Part shown: in pieces, positions 23,949 to 33,374 of the stretch | How the letters are laid out: each line of letters opens with the position of its first letter | Position numbering within the stretch: position 1 is the stretch's first letter | The notes under the pieces: model-generated | What the model saw: only the letters and a program-made list of their open reading frames with translations | Told to the model about the DNA's origin: nothing | Databases searched by the model: none | Program-made: the position numbers and the translations under genes | DNA from: Dehalococcoidales bacterium | GTDB lineage: Bacteria > Chloroflexota > Dehalococcoidia > Dehalococcoidales > BS750m-G39 | Length of the DNA: 38,372 nt | Direction of reading: 5' to 3' | Assembly: GCA_016783245.1 (NCBI GenBank) | Contig: JADHWY010000006.1 | Location: 1-38,372 of the forward strand

Positions 23949-24887
23949 GCCATCTGTCTTGCCTGCTTGGAGCCGGTAGTAGCCGCAGGCAGCAATCATA
24001 GCTGCATTATCGGTGCACAATACGGGCTCGGGAACCAAGACGGGGAGGGGTGAATTTTTCACCAGCCAGTCCCGAAGCAACTCATTTGATGCTACCCCAC
24101 CAGCTAACAAAATCTGCTTCACCCGGTGCTCCTTGGCCACTGCCACCGCTTTGGCAACCAGGACATCAATCACTGCCTCCTGAAAACTGGCAGCGGCATC
24201 AGCCACAGATGAAACCTTCCCTCCATCGACCAAGCGTAGCAGTGCTGTCTTAACACCGCTAAAGCTGAAGTCGCTGCTCCCCTTTAGCCAAGCACGAGGT
24301 AGCTGGATAGAAGCAGTGCCTGCTCTTGCTGCCTGCTCAATAGCTGGACCGCCGGGGTAGCCCAAACCCAATATCCTGGCTGCTTTATCAAAGGCTTCAC
24401 CGGCAGCATCATCTCGCGTTCGCCCCAATACAACATAATCACCATGCCCCCTCATCAACACCAAATCACTATGCCCCCCAGAAACAATAAGGCACACCAG
24501 TGGGAAATCAATGTTGTGGTCAGCCAGCCAGTTAGCGTAGATGTGACCCTCCAGATGATTAACTCCGGTAATAGGCAAGCCACGAGCCAAAGCAACAACC
24601 TTAGCCACATTTACTCCCACCAGCAATGAACCAGCCAGACCTGGTCCGATAGTAACAGCAATGCCAGCCAAATCACGCCAGGTAACCTCAGCCTCAGCCA
24701 TTGCCTGCTCAATAATGGGGATAATGGACAGGATGTGCTGACGGGAGGCTACTTCAGGGACAATCCCCCCATAGCGGGCATGGATTTCCACCTGAGATGC
24801 AATCTGATTGGACAGGATTCTTGTCCCATCCTCCACCACTGCCGCCGCCGTTTCATCACAAGAGGTCTCGATACCCAGGATTTTCAT
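23910..24887 (-). CDS. tsaD: tRNA N6-adenosine threonylcarbamoyltransferase TsaD
   Basis: The catalytic subunit for t6A37 modification of ANN-decoding tRNAs; 325 aa. It shows [16 protein letters not shown] (phosphate motif), [11 protein letters not shown] with the metal histidines H111 and H115, [11 protein letters not shown] near 140, and [13 protein letters not shown] near 260. The ATG at 24887 gives the standard [13 protein letters not shown] start, has no ribosome site, and lies 8 nt after a TATAAT, so a leaderless transcript is likely. The 3' end overlaps DUF2851 on the other strand. The partner genes tsaB, tsaE and tsaC are not in the window. Confidence 0.97.
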   Translation of the reverse strand: MKILGIETSCDETAAAVVEDGTRILSNQIASQVEIHARYGGIVPEVASRQHILSIIPIIEQAMAEAEVTWRDLAGIAVTIGPGLAGSLLVGVNVAKVVALARGLPITGVNHLEGHIYANWLADHNIDFPLVCLIVSGGHSDLVLMRGHGDYVVLGRTRDDAAGEAFDKAARILGLGYPGGPAIEQAARAGTASIQLPRAWLKGSSDFSFSGVKTALLRLVDGGKVSSVADAAASFQEAVIDVLVAKAVAVAKEHRVKQILLAGGVASNELLRDWLVKNSPLPVLVPEPVLCTDNAAMIAACGYYRLQAGKTDGLDLDVVPSLKMT

Positions 24888-24895
24888 ACGTCTGG

Positions 24896-24901
24896 ATTAT
24901 A
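24896..24901 (-). promoter_or_regulatory. -10 element of tsaD
   Basis: TATAAT on the minus strand, 8 nt before the tsaD ATG. The -35 is poor (TTTTGT at 16 nt or TTGTTT at 19 nt). The spacing to the ATG leaves essentially no leader. Confidence 0.5.
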
Positions 24902-24947
24902 ACATAGGCGATAGCCGACAAAACAACGTAGACATTGCCACAGTCTT

Positions 24948-24976
24948 TTGACACACCTACTAGCCAATGCTATGAT
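24948..24976 (+). promoter_or_regulatory. Sigma70-like promoter of the CNNM-to-tilS run
   Basis: TTGACA, a 17-nt spacer and TATGAT, about 55 nt before the ATG at 25032, in the divergent gap with tsaD. Confidence 0.75.
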
Positions 24977-25031
24977 GACTGAAAGGGATTGCTTAGGAAG
25001 TTTATTGGACCCAAGAGTGGGGTGATGCCAT

Positions 25032-26306
25032 ATGTCAGATACTGAAACACTGTACCTAGTGTTTCTCGTCCTCTGCCTCCTCCTATCAGCCTTCTTCTCC
25101 AGCTCGGAAACAGCCTTTATCTCCTTACAGAAGATAAGGATTAAACATCTGGTTAACACCGAGGTGAGGGAGGCAAAACGAGTAGCCAAGATGGTCGAGC
25201 GACCGGAGAAGCTTCTGTCCACCATCCTGCTGGGCAACAACTTCGTCAATACTGCCGCTGCCGCCCTAGCTACGGTTTTAGCCGTCTCCATCTGGGGAGA
25301 ACAAGGCATCCTCATTGCTACCATAGTGGTAACCATTCTGCTACTGATATTCTGTGAGACTACCCCCAAAACCATAGCCACCCAGCATGCTGAGAGGTTA
25401 TCTCTAGCCTTTGCTCGACCGATAGAGGTGCTCTCCTGGCTACTTACCCCGTTTGTAGTGGCGCTGAGCTGGATTGCCTCAGGATTTAGTAAACTGTTTG
25501 GCGGGACGCCAGTGCCCAGGTCACTGGCTAGCGAGGATGAAATCCGCACCATGATATCAGTGGGGCATAAAGAGGGAACGGTGGAGGAGGAAGAGGCCGA
25601 GATGCTGCACAAGGTATTTGAGTTTGGCAATCGCCCAGTCAGGGAGGTTATAGTACCACGCACAGAGGTGGTATGGGTAGAGAAGGGCAGCAAACTAGCT
25701 GATTTCCTCAGTCTTTACGCCCAATCCCCGCTATCTCGCTTTCCGGTATATGAGGATAATATGGATAATGTAGTCGGCATCCTCTCGGTAAAGGACATAC
25801 TTATGGCTCAGGCTAAGGGAAGCATCAGTGATGAGGGTCTCATTGATGACCTGATTCGCCCGGCTTACTTTGCCCCTGAGACCAAGCGAATCAGCGAGCT
25901 CTTTGCCGAGATGAGGGATAAAAACTACCGGATGACGGTGGTTGTCGACGAGTTCGGAGGCACCGCAGGTATAGTCAGCCTCAGCCGACTAGTGGAGGAA
26001 ATCGTCGGTCCGGTAGGCGATGAGCTGGCAGCAATAGAAAAGGAATATGAAACAATCAGCGAGAACACCTTCCAAATCGATGGTGGAATGCGCGTTGAGG
26101 AAGCAAACGAAGAGATGGATTTAGACATACCCACCGGTGACTATGAGACAGTAGCCGGCTTTATCCTCGACCTTTTGGGGCACATACCCAAACAAGGTAA
26201 GCAACTAAGATATAAGGGGTTGAAGATAGTTATCACCGAGATGCGGGGAATGAAAATCGAGAAGATTGTACTGACCAAGGAAAGGCATGCAGCGACTGCG
26301 GATTAG
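25032..26306 (+). CDS. CNNM/CorC (hemolysin C-like) membrane protein with CBS domains
   Basis: A 424-aa protein. The DUF21 membrane domain covers residues 1-190, opening with LYLVFLVLCLLLSAFFSSSETAFISL and containing further hydrophobic stretches (ILIATIVVTILLLIF, VVALSWIASGF). A CBS pair lies at about 205-325 (VPRTEVVWVEKGS, SRFPVYEDNMDNVVGILSVKD) and a CorC_HlyC domain at about 340-415. Family members are implicated in Mg2+/Co2+ efflux or homeostasis; the hemolysin name is historical. The ATG follows GGGGTGAT. The gene overlaps the DUF2344 gene by 20 nt and opens a five-gene plus-strand run. Confidence 0.9.
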   Translation: MSDTETLYLVFLVLCLLLSAFFSSSETAFISLQKIRIKHLVNTEVREAKRVAKMVERPEKLLSTILLGNNFVNTAAAALATVLAVSIWGEQGILIATIVVTILLLIFCETTPKTIATQHAERLSLAFARPIEVLSWLLTPFVVALSWIASGFSKLFGGTPVPRSLASEDEIRTMISVGHKEGTVEEEEAEMLHKVFEFGNRPVREVIVPRTEVVWVEKGSKLADFLSLYAQSPLSRFPVYEDNMDNVVGILSVKDILMAQAKGSISDEGLIDDLIRPAYFAPETKRISELFAEMRDKNYRMTVVVDEFGGTAGIVSLSRLVEEIVGPVGDELAAIEKEYETISENTFQIDGGMRVEEANEEMDLDIPTGDYETVAGFILDLLGHIPKQGKQLRYKGLKIVITEMRGMKIEKIVLTKERHAATAD

Positions 26307-26934
26307 GTTCTGCCGAGGAGAAGAGATAAAGTTCATTTCCCATCTGGATATAATGCGTCTGTGGCAAAGAGCCCTACATCGAGCCGGGATACCACTGGCC
26401 TACACCGAGGGATTTAGTCCCCACCCCCGGATATCACTGGCGGCACCCCTCCCAGTGGGAGTAACCAGCCAAGCTGAGCTAATGGATATCTTCTGCACCA
26501 AATGGGTCTCCCCACATTTCTTCACCACCGCGGTAAATCAACAATTGCCATCTGGCATCGAAATACTACAGGTGTATTCGGTAGCCCCGACCATGCCATC
26601 TCTACAATCGCAGGTTGGCTACGCCGAATATAATGTTGAAGTGGAAACTGAAAAGGAACAGCAGGGTATAGAGTCAGCACTTGCCTCTCTGCTGTCAGTA
26701 AAGCAATTGCCCTGGCACCATCAAAGGGATACCGGCACCCGCAATTATGACCTGAGGGCTTTAATTGATGACCTGTGGCTTACTGATTGGCATAGCGGCT
26801 ATTGCACCATAGGCATGAGGTTACGCTGTAATAGCGGTGGTTCCGGAAGACCAGAGCAGGTTGCCGCAGCCTTAGGCTTTACCCACCACCCCCGTTCCAT
26901 CCACCGCACCAAACTCATTCTAAAAACAAGCTAA
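26287..26934 (+). CDS. DUF2344/TIGR03936 protein (radical-SAM-associated domain), stand-alone
   Basis: A 215-aa protein. RIRFCRGEEIKFISHLDIMRLWQRALHRAGIPLAYTEGFSPHPRIS is the classic opening of TIGR03936, a domain usually fused to, or encoded next to, a B12-binding radical SAM protein and often near rnase G/ribosomal genes. Here neither partner is adjacent. There is no catalytic motif, and the function is unknown. It overlaps the CNNM gene, so the two are translationally coupled. Confidence 0.85.
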   Translation: MQRLRIRFCRGEEIKFISHLDIMRLWQRALHRAGIPLAYTEGFSPHPRISLAAPLPVGVTSQAELMDIFCTKWVSPHFFTTAVNQQLPSGIEILQVYSVAPTMPSLQSQVGYAEYNVEVETEKEQQGIESALASLLSVKQLPWHHQRDTGTRNYDLRALIDDLWLTDWHSGYCTIGMRLRCNSGGSGRPEQVAAALGFTHHPRSIHRTKLILKTS

Positions 26935-26946
26935 CCGATATCGCAT

Positions 26947-28098
26947 ATGTCTCATCCAAACCAAAATCAAATAGAAGAGCCAGCCTTGAACCAAGCAAGG
27001 CAGGAGCAGGCGAGAGAGTACGCTAAAGCCGGGAGGCGTCTGGTCTTCGGCGACCTGGCGTTAGCTGGCGCTCTACTACTGCTCTTGGTATTCAGTGGCT
27101 TTTCCCTAAGGCTAACCGGGCTGCTTACTTTACCTATAGTTTCAGCCGCTAGTATTTACTTTGTCATCTTAATGCTGGGCTACGGAGTGCTATCAGCACC
27201 GCTAAGCTACTATGGTGGCTTTGTCCTGCCCCATCGCTATGGGCTGTCTATTCAAACGTTCGGTGGCTGGTTAGGCGATAAAGCTAAGTCCGGGGTACTA
27301 AGCTTGATATTTGGTGCTGGTATTGTAGCCGCCGTCTACTGGTTTATCACCAGCTTCCCTCAAACGTGGTGGCTACTCGGCTGGGGGCTAGTAGTTTTGC
27401 TCAGTTCGATTCTGACCACTCTGGCCCCGATTTTCATCGTGCCCCTGTTCTTCAAGATGAAGCCGCTGGATGACAATGAGCTCGAGCTTAGGCTGGAGAA
27501 ACTGGCACAGCGAGCTATGACCAGGGTTAGAGGCATCTATGCCATAGAGCTGAGCAGTAAAGGCACTACAGCTAATGCCGCCCTAATGGGGTTGGGCAAT
27601 ACCAAACGAATTGCCCTGAGCGATACCCTGCTTCAGCAATACTCACCACCGGAGATTGAAATAATTACCGCCCATGAGCTAGGACACCACCGCCATGGCG
27701 ATACCCTCAAGCTTCTTGTAATCCAGTCGGCTATTTTGCTAGTCGGATTCTATGTGGCTGACCTTGCCTTGAATGCCAGTGTGCTCCCTTTGGGCTTCAA
27801 TGGCATATCAGATATAGCCGCTCTGCCTCTGCTGATGCTCATATTTGCCGCCTTCAGCCTGGTAGTAATACCCCTGCTCAATAGTTATACCCGTCACCTG
27901 GAAATGGTTGCTGATGACTATGCCTTGAGGTTGACTGGTAACCCCAAATCATTTATCGATGCTATGACCAAGCTTACTGACCAGAATCTAGCTGAGGCAC
28001 AGCCCAGCCGCTGGGTAGAACTTCTCATCTATGACCACCCCAGTTACCACAGGCGAGTAGAGCATGCTCGCTACTACTTAATACACGAGGGAGAATAA
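26947..28098 (+). CDS. M48 family membrane metalloprotease (STE24/CAAX-protease-like)
   Basis: A 383-aa integral membrane zinc protease. Hydrophobic segments lie near residues 33-52, 60-82, 117-136, 142-168, 257-277 and 290-312. The zinc motif HELGHHRHGD is at 243-252, the third ligand is in EMVADDYAL near 319, and the ending DHPSYHRRVEHARYY is the STE24 C-terminal signature, so it is closer to M48A/STE24 than to HtpX. Bacteria do not normally prenylate proteins; family members probably degrade or trim membrane proteins. It lies 12 nt after DUF2344 and 1 nt before the phosphatase. Confidence 0.9.
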   Translation: MSHPNQNQIEEPALNQARQEQAREYAKAGRRLVFGDLALAGALLLLLVFSGFSLRLTGLLTLPIVSAASIYFVILMLGYGVLSAPLSYYGGFVLPHRYGLSIQTFGGWLGDKAKSGVLSLIFGAGIVAAVYWFITSFPQTWWLLGWGLVVLLSSILTTLAPIFIVPLFFKMKPLDDNELELRLEKLAQRAMTRVRGIYAIELSSKGTTANAALMGLGNTKRIALSDTLLQQYSPPEIEIITAHELGHHRHGDTLKLLVIQSAILLVGFYVADLALNASVLPLGFNGISDIAALPLLMLIFAAFSLVVIPLLNSYTRHLEMVADDYALRLTGNPKSFIDAMTKLTDQNLAEAQPSRWVELLIYDHPSYHRRVEHARYYLIHEGE

Positions 28099-28099
28099 T

Positions 28100-28717
28100 T
28101 TGGTAAAGATTATATTAGTAAGACATGGTGAAACCGACTGGAACCAACTGAGACGGGTTCAAGGGGCTAATAGCAATACCAACCTAAGCCAAAAGGGAAA
28201 GGAGCAAGCTGAAAGCCTGGCGTTAAGGCTGAAGCCTGAGAGGATTCAGGCTATCTATTCCAGCCCGCTACAGCGCGCCCTAGATACCGCCCGAGCCATT
28301 GCTGACAACCACCAAATAGAGGTCGTTATCGAGCCAGCCCTGACAGAGATTGATGTCGGTGAATTGGAGGGGATACACTTAGAGAAGATAGGTAAACGCC
28401 TTGACCAACTTTTAACCAGCCAAGGTGAGGCATTGCTTAAAATGCCCGGTGGGGAGTCATTAGCCGGAGTACAACAAAGGGTATGGAGCACTATCCAACG
28501 CCTGATAGGTCGACATTCTGACGGGGTAATAGTAGTGGTCAGCCATTACTTCGTTATTTTGACCATCATCTGCTCGGTGCTCAACCTGCCCTTATCCCAC
28601 ATTGGCAGACTCAGGCTGGGCGTGGGCAGTATCAGCACCATCACCTTCGATGGAGAAGTCCCACGCCTACTCCTATTCAATGATAGTTGTCACCTAACAA
28701 GCGACAAATCTTGGTAA
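28100..28717 (+). CDS. Histidine phosphatase family protein (phosphoglycerate-mutase-like)
   Basis: A 205-aa protein. ILVRHGETDWN carries the phosphoacceptor histidine H9. VQGANSNTNLSQKGKEQAE, YSSPLQRALDTARAI, the acid/base glutamate in EIDVGELEG and the second histidine in VVVSHYF complete the fold. It may be a CobC-like or general small-molecule phosphatase; the substrate cannot be told. It begins with TTG preceded by GAGGGAG. The spacing to tilS is 9 nt. Confidence 0.9.
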   Translation: MVKIILVRHGETDWNQLRRVQGANSNTNLSQKGKEQAESLALRLKPERIQAIYSSPLQRALDTARAIADNHQIEVVIEPALTEIDVGELEGIHLEKIGKRLDQLLTSQGEALLKMPGGESLAGVQQRVWSTIQRLIGRHSDGVIVVVSHYFVILTIICSVLNLPLSHIGRLRLGVGSISTITFDGEVPRLLLFNDSCHLTSDKSW

Positions 28718-28726
28718 TAATACGGG

Positions 28727-30157
28727 ATGAAGAGAGAAAGGCAACAGCCAATACTGGAGCAGCGAGTGCTCCGTTTTATTCAAGAGCATCACCTGGTATC
28801 AGGCGGTGAGAAGCTGCTGGTGGCAGTATCTGGTGGACCAGATTCTGTGTGCCTGCTCCATATTCTGGACAAGCTGCAGAAGGAGCTAACGATAAGGCTA
28901 TACGTTGCTCACCTCAACCACCAACTGCGAGGCGCTGAGTCTGAGGCTGACGCCGGCTATGTTTCCGATTTAGCCCACCAACTGGGTATTCCAGCCATTA
29001 TAGACAGACGGGATGTAAAGGGCCATCAAGCCCAGCAACACCTTTCATTGGAAGAGGCAGCGCGTGAGGTCCGATATAGCTTCCTGGCTCAGGTGGCAAG
29101 GTCTATTGGTGCCGACCGGGTGGCGGTAGGACACACTATGGACGACCATATAGAGACCATACTGATGCACCTCATCAGAGGAACAGGAACCAGGGGGCTA
29201 CGGGGATTGCAACCGATTACTGTCTGGCAATCGGGGTCGAATAGCCTAACTATAGTAAGGCCTCTTCTGGCAGTAAGCCATCAAGAGACGGAAGACTATT
29301 GTCACCACCACCAGCTTATGCCCCGACTCGATGTCTCAAACCTTTCACTATCGCCACTGAGAAACAGGATACGCCATCAGCTCCTGCCCCTGCTCGAGAG
29401 CTATAACCCGCGTGTAGCTGAAGCCTTGCTCCGAACTGGTCGCATTACCAGTGATGACATCGACTTCCTGGATAAAGAAATTGTCCGATTATGGGATGAG
29501 ATTGCTCAAGAACAAGAAAGGGCCATTTTTTTAGACAGGGAAAGGTTTGACCAATTGCCCTCCGCCCTGCAACGATACCTGCTTAGAGCATCGGCAGAAA
29601 AACTGCTGGGCAGTGCTAAGGACATTGAAACGCGCCACATCGAAGCCATGATGTCAGCGCTAAACAAGCCAGCGGGGAAAAAGCTCAACCTGCCTGGAGG
29701 TATAATCTTTTCCATAGAATACAACAAATATCTAATCAGTCGTGACCCGGCTGCCTTATCACCCTTCCCCATTCTAAGAGACGAGTTTCAATTAAAGATT
29801 CCTGGCGAAACCCTGCTACCTGGTTGGCGCATAGAGGCAACCATCGTAAGCAAGGAGCAAATGTCAGAGGAAGACAAGGATTTTATCGCCTACTTTGACC
29901 TTGATAAAACGGGCGATAAACTGCTAGTGCGCTCTCGCCAGCCGGGGGACAGGTTTCAGCCACTGGGCATGAGCCAGCCCAAGAAGGTAAATGAGTTTAT
30001 GATAGACGCCAAAATCCCCAATGCCTGGCGCCAGCAAACCCCCATTGTCTGCTCACCACAGCAAATCCTGTGGGTCGTTGGCTGGCGCATAGATGACAGG
30101 GCGAAGATTACCGATAATACTAATCAGATTCTATGCTTGAAATTTCAGCGGAGCTAA
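28727..30157 (+). CDS. tilS: tRNA(Ile)-lysidine synthetase
   Basis: The enzyme forms lysidine at C34 of tRNA-Ile(CAU). The N-terminal PP-loop motif VAVSGGPDS is at 32-40, followed by AHLNHQLRG and VGHTMDDHIETILMHLIRGTG. The substrate-binding middle domain and the C-terminal TilS_C domain (LLVRSRQPGDRFQPLGM, KKVNEFMIDAKIP) are both present, so this is the long form at 476 aa. It is the last gene of the plus-strand run and is convergent with the NAD-salvage fusion. No promoter of its own was seen. Confidence 0.95.
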   Translation: MKRERQQPILEQRVLRFIQEHHLVSGGEKLLVAVSGGPDSVCLLHILDKLQKELTIRLYVAHLNHQLRGAESEADAGYVSDLAHQLGIPAIIDRRDVKGHQAQQHLSLEEAAREVRYSFLAQVARSIGADRVAVGHTMDDHIETILMHLIRGTGTRGLRGLQPITVWQSGSNSLTIVRPLLAVSHQETEDYCHHHQLMPRLDVSNLSLSPLRNRIRHQLLPLLESYNPRVAEALLRTGRITSDDIDFLDKEIVRLWDEIAQEQERAIFLDRERFDQLPSALQRYLLRASAEKLLGSAKDIETRHIEAMMSALNKPAGKKLNLPGGIIFSIEYNKYLISRDPAALSPFPILRDEFQLKIPGETLLPGWRIEATIVSKEQMSEEDKDFIAYFDLDKTGDKLLVRSRQPGDRFQPLGMSQPKKVNEFMIDAKIPNAWRQQTPIVCSPQQILWVVGWRIDDRAKITDNTNQILCLKFQRS

Positions 30158-30267
30158 ATCAGCCCCCCATTATAAGTCATTTATTCAAGGTAGATTGAAG
30201 GGGCTTTGGAATATATATCCACATCATGGAGAGGGGGACTAAGGGGGTGAGGTTGAAAATAACCTCA
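30158..30267. repeat. Convergent gap with repeat remnant and small hairpin
   Basis: Between tilS and the NAD-salvage gene lie CTAAGGGGGTGAGG (30239-30252), an inverted match to 18102-18115, an AGCCCC / GGGGCT pair, and a GAGGTT-GAAAAT-AACCTC hairpin at 30249-30266. The hairpin lies just past the end of the minus-strand gene, so it could aid termination, but it has no T-run. The 92-aa plus-strand ORF here is a shadow. Confidence 0.45.
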
Positions 30268-31797
30268 TCACATTATGCGTTTGAGCCGGGGGTTGGGGGT
30301 AATACCGGGGATTCGGCCCCTTTTAGCAATTGGCTTGCCCTCCACCTCATGCAGGTCAGCGGTAAAATCGATGGGCTTAGCCCCGGTGATGTAACTGCCG
30401 ACACCAAAGCCATCAACTGGCGCCCCCTCCTCAACAAACTGCCTAATACGTTCCACGCTAACGCCACCGCTGACGAAAATCCCCACCTTCTTAAAGCCGG
30501 CTAAATCCAGCCTGACTCTGACCTCCTTGACCAGGTCAGGGGTAACCTTACCCCGTTCAGCGGGGGTATCAAGACGCACACTATTGAGCTTCTCACCCAG
30601 CGCCTGAGCCACCAGTAGAGATTCCTCAGCCTCATCCTTAAAGGTATCAACCAGAGAGACCCGAGACACCCCAGCCGGCATATACTTATCAAAGGCCAGG
30701 ATAGCCTTAACCGTATCCCCCATAACTAAAATCAGAGAATGAGGTATAGTCCCTGACGGCTCAATACCAGCCAGCTTAGCCCCAGCCACACTGGAGCAGC
30801 CAGCGCAGCCACCAATAACAGCTGAGTAGTCCATTATCCCAGCCACAGAAGGATGAACATGGCGGGCACCAAAGCTGATAACAGGTATCCCCTGGGCTGC
30901 TTCCACACACTCCCTGGCAGCAGTTGCCCAACCACTACAGTGGGATAGAATACCATCTATAGCCGTTTCATACAGCCCATAGCTCTGATAGGGGGCAGTT
31001 ATACGCAATACCACCTCCTTCTCTTTCATGGTTTCACCCTCAGCCAGAGCCCATACCTCGCGATGAACCTCAGGTAAAACCCGAGAGAGCAGAGCTTTAA
31101 CCTCTTCCACACCGCAGAATACCCCTGCCCTACCGGAGAAAAACTCCATAGTTGCAACCGGGTTAAGCCCTTCATGACGCAATATTTCAACAGTGCGAGT
31201 AAAGTAAACATCGGCCGTCTCACCAGACAAGACAGCCTCAGGGGGCTCAAACTTGGCTGGTTTGGCCTGACTAACCCCCGAGCTTGCCAGCTTAGCCCCT
31301 AATGTGTGTTCCATGTGCCCCAGGGCAAAGTGGTGTGCCTTTTCATCGAAGGAGGCAACGCAGTCAACGGGCACCTCTACCTCATAACCACGGATTCTGG
31401 CATCAGCCACAGCGTACAATACACAGATGTGAGTACATACCCCACAAACAATCAACTTCTCTGGCTTGAGCTTAAGCAGCTTCCCCTCAAGCGGGGTATC
31501 AAAAAACGAGCTATAGGTCCTTTTGGGTATTATTTCGCCCTCATACTGGGCTAATTCTGGAATGACCTCTGCCTCGGCGGTGCCCTCAATACAGTGCAGA
31601 GGAAACATGTTGAACTCAGGGTCATCGGGAGCATGATGGTCACAAAGAAAGAATACTGTGGAGCCTTGGGCAAGCTCCCGCTCCAGCAGATGTTGGACAT
31701 TAGGGATTATGCGGCGAGCTCTCTCCCCACAATACAAAGGATAGCCCTCCTCCAGAAAACCTCTGAGCATATCGGAAACTAATACTACTTTAGCCAT
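30268..31797 (-). CDS. Nicotinamidase / nicotinate phosphoribosyltransferase fusion
   Basis: A 509-aa two-domain protein. Residues 1-190 form an isochorismatase-fold nicotinamidase: D9 (VLVSDML), metal ligands in CDHHAPDDPEF..PLHC (D53, H55, H68), K92 in IIPKRTYSSFF, and the nucleophile C125 in GVCTHICVLY. Residues 200-509 are a nicotinate phosphoribosyltransferase of the archaeal-like type: YETAIDGILSH, FGARHVHPSVAG, GTIPHSLILVMGD, VSLVDTFKDE, VRLDTPAERG and VSGGVSVE. Together these would convert nicotinamide to nicotinate and then to NaMN using PRPP. GGAGGAAGG precedes the ATG. The gene lies 23 nt after purH at the end of the purine operon. Both active sites look intact. Fusion versus frameshift merging is not an issue, since the frame is continuous. 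Confidence 0.88.
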   Translation of the reverse strand: MAKVVLVSDMLRGFLEEGYPLYCGERARRIIPNVQHLLERELAQGSTVFFLCDHHAPDDPEFNMFPLHCIEGTAEAEVIPELAQYEGEIIPKRTYSSFFDTPLEGKLLKLKPEKLIVCGVCTHICVLYAVADARIRGYEVEVPVDCVASFDEKAHHFALGHMEHTLGAKLASSGVSQAKPAKFEPPEAVLSGETADVYFTRTVEILRHEGLNPVATMEFFSGRAGVFCGVEEVKALLSRVLPEVHREVWALAEGETMKEKEVVLRITAPYQSYGLYETAIDGILSHCSGWATAARECVEAAQGIPVISFGARHVHPSVAGIMDYSAVIGGCAGCSSVAGAKLAGIEPSGTIPHSLILVMGDTVKAILAFDKYMPAGVSRVSLVDTFKDEAEESLLVAQALGEKLNSVRLDTPAERGKVTPDLVKEVRVRLDLAGFKKVGIFVSGGVSVERIRQFVEEGAPVDGFGVGSYITGAKPIDFTADLHEVEGKPIAKRGRIPGITPNPRLKRIM

Positions 31798-31820
31798 AGT
31801 CCTTCCTCCAAGATTAGAGC

Positions 31821-33365
31821 TTAGTGCCTGAAATGCCGTTCGCCGGTAAAAACCATAGCTATGTCGTGTTCATCGGCTGCCTTAATTGAATCCTCATCCC
31901 TTATCGAGCCGCCGGGCTGGATAATGGCTGTTATTCCAGCAGTAGCTGCCGTCTCGACCACATCAGGAAAGGGGAACATAGCATCCGAAGCCAGAACACT
32001 ACCTGCAGCTTTGTCTCCAGCCTTTTCCTCAGCTATCTGAGCACTGATAATCCGGCTGGGCTGTCCTGCTCCCATCCCCAAAAGTGTCTTATCCTTAGCC
32101 AGCACAATAGCATTCGACTTTATATGCTTAACCACTCGCCAAGCGAAAAGCAGGTCTTCTATTTCACCCTTAGTTGGCTCACGCTTGGTTACTGTTTTCA
32201 AGCTAACGCTATCTTCGGGTAGAGAATCTGAACTCTGGACAAGGAACCCGCCCTTTACCCTGCGAAAATCAAGATAGCCTGTCGGCGCCACATCATAACC
32301 TGGCGGCAGTTGAGCAACAAGAATACGTAAATCCTTCTTGCGTTTTAATAACTCCAGTGCCTCAGTCTCGTATTCCGGGGCGATGACTATCTCATAGAAG
32401 ACGGGCTTTATTGCCTCAGCCATGGCTAAGGTAACCACCCGGTTTGAAGCGACAATGCCACCGAAGGCAGCTACCGGGTCGCCACTAAAAGCACGCCGAT
32501 AGGCTTCAGCAATATCATTGTGACTTGCCAAGCCACAGGGATTAGTGTGCTTGATAATGGCTACCGAAGGTGCGGCAAAGTCAGTTACTGCTCCCCAGGC
32601 AGCATCAGCATCCAGAATATTATTAAACGAAAGCTCCTTACCCCATAACTGCTCAGCCCAGGTGATGCCAGTCTCCAGTCTGGTTTCCACCGCTTGCTCG
32701 GCATAGAAGGCAGCCTGCTGATGCGGATTCTCACCATAACGAAGTCCATAGCGCTTCCTCAGGGCTATGGTCATCTCCTCGGGAAAGCCTTCCATATCCC
32801 GCCTCAGATACTGCGAAATTGCCGTATCATAGATAGCCACATGCTGAAAAGCCTTCTGTGCCAGCCTTTTACGCTCAGCTAGGTCTACATCTCCTCCCTT
32901 CAATTTCTCCAGAACTGGCTGGTAATCTTGAGGGTCTACTAACACGACGACGCTAGGAAAATTCTTGGCTGCCGCCCGAATCAAGGTTGGTCCACCAATA
33001 TCAATGTTCTCCAGCGCCTCATCAAGGGCGACGCCTTCTCTGGATACAGTCTGGACAAAGGGGTAAAGATTAACCGCTACCAGGTCAATAGCCCCGATAT
33101 TATTCTCGGCTAGCTGTGCCATATGACCGGGCACATTACGCTTGGCCAGAATGCCACCATGAACTGCCGGGTGTAATGTCTTTACCCTGCCGTCAAGAAT
33201 CTCAGGAAATCCGGTAAGTTCAGAGACACTTTTCACTGGAACCTGAGCCTCTGCTAATGCCTTCTTGGTGCCGCCGGTGCTGAATACTTCAAATCCAAGC
33301 TGGCTCAAATCTCTAGCAAAATCGGTGACGCCGGCTTTGTCAGAAACACTGATAATGGCTCGCAT
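31821..33365 (-). CDS. purH: Bifunctional AICAR transformylase / IMP cyclohydrolase
   Basis: The last two steps to IMP. The N-terminal MGS-like cyclohydrolase domain ([49 protein letters not shown]) spans about 1-145. The transformylase domain follows with [14 protein letters not shown] and IKHTNPCG. Length is normal at 514 aa. AGGAGG sits five bases before the ATG, 9 nt after the purM stop. Confidence 0.97.
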   Translation of the reverse strand: MRAIISVSDKAGVTDFARDLSQLGFEVFSTGGTKKALAEAQVPVKSVSELTGFPEILDGRVKTLHPAVHGGILAKRNVPGHMAQLAENNIGAIDLVAVNLYPFVQTVSREGVALDEALENIDIGGPTLIRAAAKNFPSVVVLVDPQDYQPVLEKLKGGDVDLAERKRLAQKAFQHVAIYDTAISQYLRRDMEGFPEEMTIALRKRYGLRYGENPHQQAAFYAEQAVETRLETGITWAEQLWGKELSFNNILDADAAWGAVTDFAAPSVAIIKHTNPCGLASHNDIAEAYRRAFSGDPVAAFGGIVASNRVVTLAMAEAIKPVFYEIVIAPEYETEALELLKRKKDLRILVAQLPPGYDVAPTGYLDFRRVKGGFLVQSSDSLPEDSVSLKTVTKREPTKGEIEDLLFAWRVVKHIKSNAIVLAKDKTLLGMGAGQPSRIISAQIAEEKAGDKAAGSVLASDAMFPFPDVVETAATAGITAIIQPGGSIRDEDSIKAADEHDIAMVFTGERHFRH

Positions 33366-33374
33366 AAATACCTC

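Noticed and set aside
30226-30504. 92-aa plus ORF after tilS
   Set aside because: Mostly antisense to the nicotinate phosphoribosyltransferase domain and starts inside a repeat remnant.
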